Origin: Flavobacteriaceae bacterium UBA3611
Lineage (GTDB): Bacteria > Bacteroidota > Bacteroidia > Flavobacteriales > Flavobacteriaceae
Assembly (NCBI GenBank): GCA_002375495.1
Contig: DFLU01000007.1
Coordinates: 50,425 to 82,909 of the forward strand
Reading direction: 5' to 3'
DNA: 32,485 bases
Below the pieces are notes generated by a model. It worked only from the letters and a program-made list of their open reading frames with translations, ran no database searches and was not told the DNA's origin. This document shows, piece after piece, positions 23,072 through 31,426 of this stretch. Every line of letters starts with the position of its first letter. The stretch's first letter is position 1. The position numbers and the translations under genes are program-made.

Positions 23072-24046
23072 TTAAAATTTACTCCAAGTGATTTCAAGTC
23101 CGTCTTTCACTGAGAACTTCGGGTCATACCCAAGTGACTTTTTGGCTTTTTCTATGTTTGCCAACGAATCACGCACATCACCTTTGCGAGGCGGCCCATA
23201 GTTCGCGTCAATATTTTTTTCTGAAATCTGCTGTAAGTCTGACCATAGGGAATTTAAGCTGATACGTTCGCCAAATGCCACATTGTATACTTCGTTTACG
23301 GCGGTTTCAGGAGCAAACATGGCTTTTATATTGGCCTGCACTGCGTTTTCGACAAAGGTAAAGTCTCGGGTTTGTTCGCCATCTCCATTAATGGTGGGTG
23401 GGGTGCCATCTTTTAAGGCTTGCATAAACAACGGAATTACCGCTGCGTAGGCACCTGTAGGGCTCTGATTTGGACCAAAAACATTGAAATATCTGAGTCC
23501 GATGGTAGGTGTTCCATACGTTTTATAGAACACATCGGCATAGAGTTCATTTACCAATTTGGTTACCGCGTAGGGTGACAGTGGTTTCCCAATGGTATCT
23601 TCTACCTTGGGAAGGTTTTTGCTATCGCCATAGGTACTGCTACTGGCGGCATAGACCAAACGTTTCACCGAATTGCTCTCGTTTTGGGCGATGAGCATAT
23701 TCAGAAAACCTGAAACGTTCACTTCATTTGAAGTGGCGGGGTCGTTGATGCTTCGGGGCACACTTCCGAGCGCAGCTTGATGCGACACAAAATCGATGTC
23801 TTGCACGGCTTGCTTGCATGTTTCAACGTCGCGAATATCACCTTCCAACAACTCAAATGCCGGATGGTTTTCGAAAGCCTTTAGATTTTTATGGAACCCA
23901 GTAGCAAAATTATCCAGCACCCGAACTTTTTTCGCATTAAATTTCAGCAGGTATGCAACAAGGTTTGAACCGATAAATCCGGCGCCGCCTGTAATCAAGA
24001 AGGAAAAGTTTGAAAGGTCTTCGGAATGGTATTTTGTTTCGTACAC
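23072..24046 (-). CDS. UDP-N-acetylhexosaminuronate C4-epimerase, WbpP/TviC-like
   Basis: 324-residue extended SDR. LITGGAGFIGSNL (17-29) binds NAD, HQAALGSVPRS (89-99) and AASSSTYGD (133-141) are characteristic of WbpP/TviC-type epimerases, YAVTK (159-163) is the catalytic pair and LRYFNVFGPNQSPTGAYAAV is the substrate loop. With the upstream TviB-like dehydrogenase it should interconvert UDP-GlcNAcA and UDP-GalNAcA, or UDP-GlcNAc and UDP-GalNAc. The start is GTG; no early ATG exists. The 84 bp before it hold a heptamer array, so its translation start has unusual upstream sequence. Confidence 0.88.
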   Translation of the reverse strand: MYETKYHSEDLSNFSFLITGGAGFIGSNLVAYLLKFNAKKVRVLDNFATGFHKNLKAFENHPAFELLEGDIRDVETCKQAVQDIDFVSHQAALGSVPRSINDPATSNEVNVSGFLNMLIAQNESNSVKRLVYAASSSTYGDSKNLPKVEDTIGKPLSPYAVTKLVNELYADVFYKTYGTPTIGLRYFNVFGPNQSPTGAYAAVIPLFMQALKDGTPPTINGDGEQTRDFTFVENAVQANIKAMFAPETAVNEVYNVAFGERISLNSLWSDLQQISEKNIDANYGPPRKGDVRDSLANIEKAKKSLGYDPKFSVKDGLEITWSKF

Positions 24047-24084
24047 TTTACTACTAATTATTACATTATAAATTCTGAGAATTT

Positions 24085-24133
24085 GCTACTCGCTACTCAC
24101 TACTCGCTACTCACTACTCACTACTCACTACTA
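24085..24133 (+). repeat. Heptanucleotide tandem array (RCTACTC), about 7 copies
   Basis: Seven head-to-tail 7-bp units alternating GCTACTC and ACTACTC between the TviB-like and TviC-like genes. The last unit supplies the TAG stop codon of the dehydrogenase gene on the minus strand. Slippage in 7-bp steps would change the distance between the two genes and could shift the reading frame at the end of the dehydrogenase. Same period as the arrays at 32214-32485 but a different motif. Confidence 0.92.
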
Positions 24134-25417
24134 CAAACACCCATCAATCTGGTCTTTCGGTAAAAAAGATTTTACGTCAAATACCACCGAAGGTGTTGCC
24201 AGATGCTCTTGAATATTGAAATCTGCGAATTTTTTATGCCCAACCGCCAAGACTACTGCCTCATAATTTGCTTTTAATTGACTTTCTTCGGTTAGTAAAT
24301 GCAGTCCAAATTCATTATAAACTTCGGTAGCACTTGCCCAAGGGTCGTAGACGTCTATATTTAAGTTGTATTTCCGCAATTCTTCAATCACATCTATCAC
24401 CTTGCTGTTACGAATGTCAGGGCAGTTTTCTTTGAAGGTGATACCCATCATCAATACATGGCCGTTTTTCACCTTACAATCTTTTTGAATCATCAACTTT
24501 ACGGTTTCTTGGGCTACATAACTTCCCATGCCGTCGTTCATTCTACGACCCGCCAAGATAATTTCAGGATTGTATCCTTCTTCTTGCGCTTTTTGGGCTA
24601 GATAGTACGGGTCTACCCCGATACAGTGCCCACCTACCAAACCGGGAGTGAATTTAATGAAGTTCCATTTGGTACCTGCTGCTTCGAGCACATCTTGCGT
24701 GTTGATATTGAGCAACCTAAAAATTTTCGACAATTCGTTCACGAAGGCAATATTGATATCCCTTTGTGAATTTTCGATCACCTTGGCTGCTTCAGCTACT
24801 TTAATAGACGGAGCTAAATGTGTGCCAGCAGTAATTACCGATGCGTATAATTGGTCTACGTAGGTTGCAACTTCAGGAGTAGATCCTGAAGTAACTTTCA
24901 AAATTTTGGTTACTGTATGTTTTTTATCTCCTGGGTTGATTCGCTCTGGCGAGTATCCAGCAAAGAAGTCGGTATTAAAGGTCATTCCAGAATGTTCTTC
25001 TAAGATAGGCACACACACTTCTTCGGTTACGCCAGGGTACACGGTAGATTCGTACACCACAATGTCATCTTTTTTCAACAATTTCCCAATTGTTTCACTT
25101 GCCTTCACCAATGGGGTAAGTACCGGTTGGTTGTATTTGTTTGTGGGAGTTGGTACGGTCACGATATACACCGATGCGGCTTCCATATCTTGAGGGCGCG
25201 TAGTTACCGACAAACCATTTCCATTTTCTATGACAAGTGCATTTGCCAAATCTGAATCGGATACCTCTAGGGTATGGTCTCTTGCTGACGAAAGTTCAGC
25301 AACACGTTCTGTGTTAATATCAAAACCAATTACCCGATACTTTTCAGCAAAAGCCACTGCTAGTGGAAGCCCCACATATCCCAGTCCTATAATTGCAATC
25401 GTTGGATTTTCTTTCAT
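24131..25417 (-). CDS. UDP-N-acetylhexosamine 6-dehydrogenase, TviB/WbpO-like
   Basis: 428-residue nucleotide-sugar dehydrogenase that oxidises C6 of UDP-GlcNAc or UDP-GalNAc to the uronate with two NAD. IAIIGLGYVGLPLA (7-20) is the Rossmann loop, YESTVYPG (122-129) and FFAGYSPERINPGD (151-164) mark the TviB/WbpO group, and LVGGHCIGVDPYYL (260-273) contains the catalytic cysteine C265. MGITFKENCPDIRNS is the C-terminal NAD-side motif. ATG at 25417 is chosen over a TTG five codons upstream. The stop codon lies in the heptamer array. Together with the following epimerase it gives a UDP-hexosaminuronate, making the polymer acidic. Confidence 0.93.
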   Translation of the reverse strand: MKENPTIAIIGLGYVGLPLAVAFAEKYRVIGFDINTERVAELSSARDHTLEVSDSDLANALVIENGNGLSVTTRPQDMEAASVYIVTVPTPTNKYNQPVLTPLVKASETIGKLLKKDDIVVYESTVYPGVTEEVCVPILEEHSGMTFNTDFFAGYSPERINPGDKKHTVTKILKVTSGSTPEVATYVDQLYASVITAGTHLAPSIKVAEAAKVIENSQRDINIAFVNELSKIFRLLNINTQDVLEAAGTKWNFIKFTPGLVGGHCIGVDPYYLAQKAQEEGYNPEIILAGRRMNDGMGSYVAQETVKLMIQKDCKVKNGHVLMMGITFKENCPDIRNSKVIDVIEELRKYNLNIDVYDPWASATEVYNEFGLHLLTEESQLKANYEAVVLAVGHKKFADFNIQEHLATPSVVFDVKSFLPKDQIDGCL

Positions 25418-25473
25418 TTTTTGTTTTTTCAAGGTGCTTACAGCGTTTCACCTAGTTTGCTTATTTATTATTG

Positions 25474-26064
25474 TTATCCAGTAAAAGAACGTACTATATA
25501 GCCAATATCTTTAGACAGGCTCCAATCGTTCAAATACTTTAAATTCAGTTGCACCTTGTCGGGCCAAATCACCGTATCGTTATAGTGCAACGGATTCTCT
25601 TGTGCTAACAAGATTCTATCTTCCTGTTTGTATTTTAATGTTGCCGGTCCTGTAATACCAGGTTTCAGAGCAAGGATGTTTCTATCATCACCTTCCAGCC
25701 TATCTGCATATCCTGGTATATCTGGCCGTGGGCCCACCCAACTCATATCACCTTTCAGTACATTGAACAACTGTGGTAATTCGTCTAATTTAGTCTTACG
25801 CATCCAACGCCCAATGGTGGTTTCACTTTTCTGAATATCAATGACATTGGCATGTGTTGTACCGCGCAACGTTCTAATTTTATACAATTTAAATGGTTTC
25901 CCGAATTGACCAATTCGGGTTTGCACAAAAAGGCCATTTTTACCCATAGAAATTGTAGCTATACCAAGCAGCAAAAGTAGTGGAATTATAGCAAACGGAA
26001 GCACAAGAATTGAAAGAGATACATCGAAAAAACGTTTACTGAATTGTTGCTTCTTTGTAAGCAT
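25474..26064 (-). CDS. Initiating sugar-phosphate transferase (undecaprenyl-phosphate, PglC/WcaJ family)
   Basis: 196-residue bacterial sugar transferase of the short PglC type, moving a sugar phosphate from a UDP sugar to undecaprenyl phosphate and so starting the repeat unit. One hydrophobic segment near the N-terminus (about 13-37) is the re-entrant membrane helix, preceded by KRFFDV. VQTRIGQFGKPFKLYKIRT, TKLDELPQLFNVLKGDMSWV and GPRPDIPGY are the family's conserved core, followed by LKPGITGPATLKY. It lies between the Wzc-like kinase gene (20-bp gap) and the uronate genes. Because the downstream genes make N-acetylated and uronic sugars, the first sugar may be an N-acetylhexosamine derivative; this is inference. 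Confidence 0.93.
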   Translation of the reverse strand: MLTKKQQFSKRFFDVSLSILVLPFAIIPLLLLLGIATISMGKNGLFVQTRIGQFGKPFKLYKIRTLRGTTHANVIDIQKSETTIGRWMRKTKLDELPQLFNVLKGDMSWVGPRPDIPGYADRLEGDDRNILALKPGITGPATLKYKQEDRILLAQENPLHYNDTVIWPDKVQLNLKYLNDWSLSKDIGYIVRSFTG

Positions 26065-26084
26065 AGACTGAAAGTTTCAAAAAA

Positions 26085-28562
26085 CTATTTCCTTTTCTTA
26101 CGGAAGCGTCTTAAAAAGCGCTGTAAATAGCCCGAACGCTGCTCTTCTTCGTGATAGCCATTTCCATACTTACCGTAGCCACCGTAGCCGTAGCCGTAGC
26201 CATAGCCATAACCGTAGCCATAACCGTATTTGGCCTTTTCTTGATAGTAGTTTAATACAAAGCTGATGTTTTTTACCTCCCCACGTTTGTATTTTTCATT
26301 GATCATTCCCAGCATACGTTTTCGGGTATAGTTTTGTCGAATCATGTACAGGGTAGCATCCGAATACTTTAGAAGCTCTAAAGAATCTGCCACCAAGCCC
26401 ATGGGCGGACTGTCAAGAATGATATAGTCATACGATTTCTTCAACTCGTCTATGAGGACATCCATGCGCTCTCCCATCAATAATTCGGATGGGTTTGGCG
26501 GTATGGGTCCTGAGGTAATCACATCTAGGTTCGCGACTTGGGTGGGTTGTACAATTTCAGATAGTGTAGCATCGTTCACTAAAAAGTTCACTACCCCGAT
26601 ATCATTATTAATTTCAAAATCGCCAAAAATCTTAGGTTTCCGAAGATCGAGACCTACTAACACCGTTTTCTTTTCTCCCAATGCGATCACAGAGGCTATA
26701 TTTATAGAAGCAAATGTTTTCCCCTCACCACTTACCGAAGAAGTCACCAATACCGTTTTGCAGCCTTCCACTCCTTGCTTGCGATACAAAAACTGAAGCC
26801 CAGAACGCAAGGCTCGAAATGCCTCAGCAATAGCAGATTTAGGTTTCTTGAGTACAGCAAGATTCCCGTCAAGATTACTTTTTCCGATCACCCCCAAGAT
26901 AGGAATGTTAGATTGTTTTTGAACATCCTGAACATGGTGTATTTTAGTATCGAAAAATACTCGTAAAAAGACCAGAACAAACGGTATGACCAATCCCAAC
27001 AATGCCGCCATTACATAATTGAGCTGGGTGTTGGGTCCGATTTGGCCCCCACCTGTATCTTTCGCCGGGTCGATTACCTGGACATCACTCACATTGGCAG
27101 CCTTTACTAAATCGGCTTCACTTTTCTTAGATAAAAATAGGTTATACACACCTTCATTCAAACTATATCGGCGTTCAATTTTCAAAAGGTCTTGTTGCTC
27201 CTTCGGCAACGTTCGCATTTCAGCCTCTAACCCTCCTATTTCGGCATTAATCGACCTCAACTCTTGATTTTTTAATCCTTTGGAAGAGGTGATATTTTCT
27301 AACAACACTCTTTTTACGGCATCAATCTGCCGGTCTAAATCTAAAAGCGGTGTAGCTCCTTCTTTGTAAGAGTATTCCAACGTATTTCTACGTTGTGCCA
27401 AGCTCACAATTTGTGCCACCCCACTTACAATACTATTTTCTGAAATTCCAGCAACAGAAGGCGCCGGAACATCTCTATAATCGGTGCGTGTACGCAAGTA
27501 ATCTTCTAAAACACTATAATAATTAAGCTGTTGGTTCATGCTCTCTTTTCTAATGTCTAAGTTATTCAACTTATTTTTAATTTCAGCGCCTTCAGACTCT
27601 AGATTAAAAACAGCATTTTTATCTTTAAATTCATTTAACTCCTGCTCTACATCTTTTAATTGTTGGGATTTAATATTGAGACTACTATCGATAAACCGTA
27701 TGGTCTTGGTAGCAAATAAATTCTTCCGTTCGAGCATATTTTCACTCAAAACTTCTACAGAACCGTTTAGATAATCTACAATTCGTGCCTTGTTTTTACC
27801 AACTAAACTAAGGTTGAGGACAGAAGATCCCTGACCCGCCGGATTCACAGCTACGCTTGTATACCCTTTTACGGCACTGTCAAAATTAGAAAAACTGATA
27901 TAGTAGTTTTCGTTCGGAATTACGGGAACATCTCCATTTGGAAGTAGTGTCCCATTAAAATAAGGGGATGCAATAGCTTGGCCTATTTTGTAGTTCTCCT
28001 GAAGTGTTTGGGCAGGAACAAAATCACGTTTCTTTTCTTTGGTTTCGTTGTAGCGTTGGAAAGTGCGATTGGCATCATTCTCAAACACGGTAGACAACAC
28101 AAAATTCACCGAATCTTTAAATACAATTTTAAATTGTTGACCCAAAAGTTGCCTTTTGGCAGTATCTACTTCTACAAAAAATGGGGTTTGCTTATAGGCA
28201 TCTACCAATTGGTATTTCCCATCGCGCTTATAGTTCACGTAGTACTGCAACTTATCTACCACTTCTTCATTGTGCGATCTAGAACGTAGTGTTACTACAG
28301 AGGTATTTACCTTATCTGTAGTTCCTCCCCAGTTAAAGGTTAAGCTGGTATTGGTTGTAAAAAAAGGATTTTGGTCATCTTTTATGGTGATGAGCGTATC
28401 CATTTTATACGAAGGTAATTTCCTTACATTTATATAGTACGCAACCCCAAAAGCAATGGCTAATGAAATGACAAATAACGGCCAATAACTGAGTAGCTTG
28501 AACAAGAATCCTTTAAAGTCAAAATTAACCTGTACTTCATTTATGTTGAAATCGTCGCTCAT
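26085..28562 (-). CDS. wzc: Wzc-like polysaccharide co-polymerase / tyrosine kinase
   Basis: 825-residue inner-membrane protein with a bacterial tyrosine kinase domain. The first membrane helix is at about 24-45 and a Wzz-type periplasmic region follows, with coiled-coil-like stretches at about 295-350 and 405-460. The second helix is at about 514-537. The cytoplasmic kinase has Walker A VSGEGKT (610-616), Walker A' VGLDLRKPK (636-644) and Walker B YIILDSPP (713-720). Residues 779-803 are a Tyr-Gly cluster, the expected autophosphorylation tail, followed by a basic end FLRRFRKKRK. It begins 1 bp after the Wza-like stop, so the two export proteins are made together and should form the envelope-spanning complex. 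Confidence 0.95.
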   Translation of the reverse strand: MSDDFNINEVQVNFDFKGFLFKLLSYWPLFVISLAIAFGVAYYINVRKLPSYKMDTLITIKDDQNPFFTTNTSLTFNWGGTTDKVNTSVVTLRSRSHNEEVVDKLQYYVNYKRDGKYQLVDAYKQTPFFVEVDTAKRQLLGQQFKIVFKDSVNFVLSTVFENDANRTFQRYNETKEKKRDFVPAQTLQENYKIGQAIASPYFNGTLLPNGDVPVIPNENYYISFSNFDSAVKGYTSVAVNPAGQGSSVLNLSLVGKNKARIVDYLNGSVEVLSENMLERKNLFATKTIRFIDSSLNIKSQQLKDVEQELNEFKDKNAVFNLESEGAEIKNKLNNLDIRKESMNQQLNYYSVLEDYLRTRTDYRDVPAPSVAGISENSIVSGVAQIVSLAQRRNTLEYSYKEGATPLLDLDRQIDAVKRVLLENITSSKGLKNQELRSINAEIGGLEAEMRTLPKEQQDLLKIERRYSLNEGVYNLFLSKKSEADLVKAANVSDVQVIDPAKDTGGGQIGPNTQLNYVMAALLGLVIPFVLVFLRVFFDTKIHHVQDVQKQSNIPILGVIGKSNLDGNLAVLKKPKSAIAEAFRALRSGLQFLYRKQGVEGCKTVLVTSSVSGEGKTFASINIASVIALGEKKTVLVGLDLRKPKIFGDFEINNDIGVVNFLVNDATLSEIVQPTQVANLDVITSGPIPPNPSELLMGERMDVLIDELKKSYDYIILDSPPMGLVADSLELLKYSDATLYMIRQNYTRKRMLGMINEKYKRGEVKNISFVLNYYQEKAKYGYGYGYGYGYGYGYGGYGKYGNGYHEEEQRSGYLQRFLRRFRKKRK
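26172..26228 (+). repeat. Hexanucleotide repeat encoding the Tyr-Gly tail of Wzc
   Basis: Imperfect tandem 6-bp units (coding strand TAYGGY) in the 3' part of the kinase gene encode alternating Tyr and Gly. As the period is a multiple of three, slippage would lengthen or shorten the tail without breaking the frame. Codon variants (TAC/TAT, GGC/GGT) interrupt the array and should slow slippage. Confidence 0.85.
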
Positions 28563-28563
28563 C

Positions 28564-29358
28564 TTATAATCGTGTAAATAAAAGCACTGTAGTTACTAAG
28601 GCAGTAAAAATAGTGAGTATTGTAGTAAACGACTGTAATCCTGTGGTACCTGTTCCCAATGATTTTTGCGGTAACGGATTGATGAGGATAAGATCGTTAG
28701 GCTGTACCCAATAGTACGGCGAATTCATTGCATCGATGTTAGTTAAATCTATATGTCCTACTTTTTGACCTGCCGGTAATTGCCTGATTATAATAACGTC
28801 GGTACGATCTCCAGTTATTGCGATATCACCACTATTGGCGATGGCTTCCATGATAGTTACTGCGTCCCTATAGATAATATTAGACCCAGGCCCGCCTATT
28901 TCTCCTGTGATTGTATATCGTATTCCCGCCAATTTTACGGTGATAAAAAGTTCGCTTTCTGCCTTGAACGTACTTTCTAGAAGCATGGTTTCTATCTTTT
29001 CCCTAATTTCATCTACGGTTAATCCTAAAACCGCAACATCACCCAATTCTGGTATTCGAATGTTTCCATGTGGGTCTACTACAAATCCGTCGTAATACAA
29101 GCGCTCTTCACCCGTAGCATTCGGGTTAGTATCTCCCGTTGGGTTGAAAGTAGCTACTCCAGCCGGATCTATCGCTTTTCCACGAATACTTAAAAGGTCA
29201 TTTACTTGTACCCGATACGGATCTGGTTTTTTACGCATCACATACAAACTATCTACAGTATTTTCGTCTTCTTGGAGGTAGGTTAATTGTTTTGTAGAAA
29301 TACAAGAAGTAAAACCTAGTACGATCACCAATAATAGAAGCAGGTACTTAAAGTTCAT
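28564..29358 (-). CDS. wza: Wza-like outer-membrane polysaccharide export lipoprotein
   Basis: 264 residues. Residues 1-18 are a lipoprotein signal peptide with the lipobox FTSC and the lipidated cysteine at 19. Then come a Poly_export (PES) domain (about 45-135, DPYRVQVNDLLSIRG ... GNIRIPELGDVAVLGLTVDE) and an SLBB-like domain (about 140-205, ITGEIGGPGSNIIYRDAVTI). A hydrophobic C-terminal segment (about 242-262) is in the place of the Wza outer-membrane helix. It is shorter than E. coli Wza, as is usual in Bacteroidota. It is the first gene of the minus-strand locus, behind a good promoter, and should form the outer-membrane exit pore. Confidence 0.94.
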   Translation of the reverse strand: MNFKYLLLLLVIVLGFTSCISTKQLTYLQEDENTVDSLYVMRKKPDPYRVQVNDLLSIRGKAIDPAGVATFNPTGDTNPNATGEERLYYDGFVVDPHGNIRIPELGDVAVLGLTVDEIREKIETMLLESTFKAESELFITVKLAGIRYTITGEIGGPGSNIIYRDAVTIMEAIANSGDIAITGDRTDVIIIRQLPAGQKVGHIDLTNIDAMNSPYYWVQPNDLILINPLPQKSLGTGTTGLQSFTTILTIFTALVTTVLLFTRL

Positions 29359-29378
29359 AGTGGCAGGGTGTATGGCAA

Positions 29379-29409
29379 CAAATATAAACGAACCTTCACA
29401 ATAATGAAA
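29379..29409 (-). promoter_or_regulatory. Bacteroidota-type promoter of the polysaccharide operon
   Basis: On the minus strand TATATTTG (29386-29379) fits the -7 consensus TAnnTTTG exactly, and TTTC (29409-29406) stands 19 bp upstream where TTTG is expected at -33. Transcription would begin near 29372, leaving a leader of about 14 bases before the wza ATG. It is the only clear promoter I see for the 28-kb minus-strand locus. Confidence 0.6.
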
Positions 29410-29418
29410 GGTATTTTG

Positions 29419-29447
29419 TTTGTTCTCCTGAAAAACTGTTTAATTTG
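29419..29447 (+). promoter_or_regulatory. Possible promoter of the ABC-F gene
   Basis: TTTG (29419-29422) and, 17 bp later, TTAATTTG (29440-29447) fit the Bacteroidota pattern with one mismatch in the -7 box. Transcription would begin near 29454, which agrees with a GTG start at 29463 and argues against the in-frame TTG at 29445. It is back to back with the wza promoter. Confidence 0.35.
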
Positions 29448-29462
29448 CGAAAAATTGTATTT

Positions 29463-31328
29463 GTGAATTACCTTTCCGTAGAAAACATTGCCAAATCGTA
29501 TGGTGAACGGATTCTTTTTTCTGAAATTTCCTTTGGAATAAATGAAGGACAGAAAATTGGTTTTGTGGCCAAAAATGGTACAGGAAAAACATCCTTGCTG
29601 AACATTCTCTCTGGAGACGATGTGCCCGATACCGGTGAAGTGGTTTTCCGAAAAGATTTGCGCACCGCCTTTCTTTCACAAGAACCAGACCTAAATCCAA
29701 ACCTCAGTATAGAAGAAACCATTTTGGCTTCAGACAACCCTGTACTCAAGATTATTGCGCGCTACGAAAAAGCCATTAAAAATCCGTCAGACACCACAGC
29801 ATACCAAGCAGCTTTTGATGCCATGGATGCACACAATGCATGGGACTTCGAGACGCGGTACACCCAAGTGCTCTATAAGTTGAAGCTAGACGATTTAAGT
29901 TTGAAGGTGAATACCTTGAGTGGCGGACAAAAAAAACGACTCGCACTTGCATCTGCTTTGTTACAGAATCCAGACTTACTTATCATGGACGAACCCACCA
30001 ACCACCTCGACCTAGAGATGATAGAATGGTTGGAGCAACTGTTCGCAAAAGAAAATTTCACCATTTTTATGGTAACCCACGACCGCTATTTCTTAGAGCG
30101 CGTTTGTAACGAAATCATGGAGCTAGACCATGGCAAACTCTACAGTTACAAGGGTAATTATAGCTACTATCTGGACAAGCGAGATGCCCGTATTGAAAAT
30201 GAAGCTACAGAAACTGCCAAGGCCAAGCAATTGTATAAAAAGGAGCTAGACTGGATGCGGCGGCAACCCAAGGCGCGAACTACGAAGAGCAAAAGCAGGA
30301 TAGACGATTTCAGCGAAATTAAAAGTAGAGCGCACCAACGTCGAAACGACCATGAAATTCAGTTAGAACTCAATATGGAACGGCTGGGCACCAAAGTGTT
30401 GGAGCTGCATAATGTTTCGAAAAGCTATGGTGATAAAGAATTGTTTACGAAATTCGATTATAACTTTTTGAAGGGAGAACGCGTTGGGATTATCGGAAAA
30501 AACGGTACCGGAAAATCAACCTTTCTAAACATGCTCACCGGTTCCTTAAAACCCGACACTGGCAAGGTTGTAATAGGCGAAACGGTAAAGTTTGGCTATT
30601 ATACCCAAAAAGGAATAAAAATAAAGCCCGGACAAAAAGTAATTGAAGTGGTTCGGGAATTTGGAGATTATATTCCGTTAAAAAAAGGACGCCAGATTTC
30701 AGCACAACAGCTACTGGAACGGTTTTTATTTGACCGCAAAAAGCAATACGATTTTGTTGAAAAATTAAGTGGTGGTGAACGCAAACGGCTGTATCTGTGC
30801 ACGGTTTTAATCCAAAATCCGAATTTTCTAATCTTGGATGAACCCACTAACGACCTCGATATCGTAACCCTGAACGTGCTTGAAAGTTTTTTGCTAGATT
30901 TTCCTGGCTGTTTGTTGGTGGTTTCACACGACCGGTATTTTATGGATAAAATTGTGGATCACCTGTTTGTGTTTCAAGGTGAAGGAGTGATTCAAGATTT
31001 TCCAGGGAATTACAGTGATTACCGAGTGTATGAAGATAGCATACCATCAGAAAAAAGTGAAGCAGCCGATTCAAAGCCCAAAAATGATTGGAAAAAAGAC
31101 CAAAGCAAACCCCAGCTAAGTTATAACGAACAGAAAGAACACGGAAGGTTAGAAAAGGAAATTGCCAAGCTAGAAAAACAACGAGAAGAATTGCAAAATA
31201 AATTTGCCACAGAAGGCTGGGACGGTGAAGAAATAGACAAACAATCACGAAAATTACAAGATATTATAGACGCTATTGAAGAAAAAGAAATGCGTTGGTT
31301 CGAATTAAGTGAGAAACTAGAAAACTAA
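29463..31328 (+). CDS. ABC-F family ATPase, Uup-like
   Basis: 621-residue soluble protein with two ABC domains and no membrane segment, acting on the ribosome or, for Uup, also linked to DNA and ribosome maturation. Domain 1: AKNGTGKT (36-43), LSGGQKKRLALA, LLIMDEPTNHLD. A linker with KKELDWMRRQPKARTTKSKSRI, basic and helical, is the ABC-F inter-domain arm. Domain 2: IGKNGTGKST, KLSGGERKRLYLC, FLILDEPTNDLD. A C-terminal coiled coil (about 560-621, LEKEIAKLEKQREELQNK) after a Lys-rich stretch is the Uup-type end. GTG at 29463 is chosen over TTG at 29445 because the protein then opens NYLSVENIAKSYGE like its relatives. It is divergent from the polysaccharide locus and probably unrelated to it. 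Confidence 0.93.
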   Translation: MNYLSVENIAKSYGERILFSEISFGINEGQKIGFVAKNGTGKTSLLNILSGDDVPDTGEVVFRKDLRTAFLSQEPDLNPNLSIEETILASDNPVLKIIARYEKAIKNPSDTTAYQAAFDAMDAHNAWDFETRYTQVLYKLKLDDLSLKVNTLSGGQKKRLALASALLQNPDLLIMDEPTNHLDLEMIEWLEQLFAKENFTIFMVTHDRYFLERVCNEIMELDHGKLYSYKGNYSYYLDKRDARIENEATETAKAKQLYKKELDWMRRQPKARTTKSKSRIDDFSEIKSRAHQRRNDHEIQLELNMERLGTKVLELHNVSKSYGDKELFTKFDYNFLKGERVGIIGKNGTGKSTFLNMLTGSLKPDTGKVVIGETVKFGYYTQKGIKIKPGQKVIEVVREFGDYIPLKKGRQISAQQLLERFLFDRKKQYDFVEKLSGGERKRLYLCTVLIQNPNFLILDEPTNDLDIVTLNVLESFLLDFPGCLLVVSHDRYFMDKIVDHLFVFQGEGVIQDFPGNYSDYRVYEDSIPSEKSEAADSKPKNDWKKDQSKPQLSYNEQKEHGRLEKEIAKLEKQREELQNKFATEGWDGEEIDKQSRKLQDIIDAIEEKEMRWFELSEKLEN

Positions 31329-31329
31329 A

Positions 31330-31418
31330 CTCCCTCCTAGAGGGGGCTACTTGGGGATTATTTCAATATTCAAACAATCCTCTCGCTTTTACACCCCTAA
31401 AGTCCCCTCAAGGGGACA
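31330..31418. repeat. Convergent pair of diverged palindromic half-units (same family as 1-1276)
   Basis: Arm 1 (31330-31357, plus orientation) and arm 2 (31391-31418, opposite orientation) both match the 3' half of the array unit, a CCCC/GGGG hairpin plus GGGGTGT-like end: arm 2 reads ACACCCCT then TCCCCTCAAGGGGACA. They face each other across 33 AT-rich bases, so the element is one imperfect long palindrome. It begins 2 bp after the ABC-F stop and ends 8 bp before the next ATG. Confidence 0.82.
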
Positions 31419-31426
31419 ATTTTTAA

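Noticed and set aside
29440..29700. Minus-strand open frames at the start of the ABC-F gene
   Set aside because: They are antisense to the first ABC domain including its Walker A motif and carry no recognisable motif.
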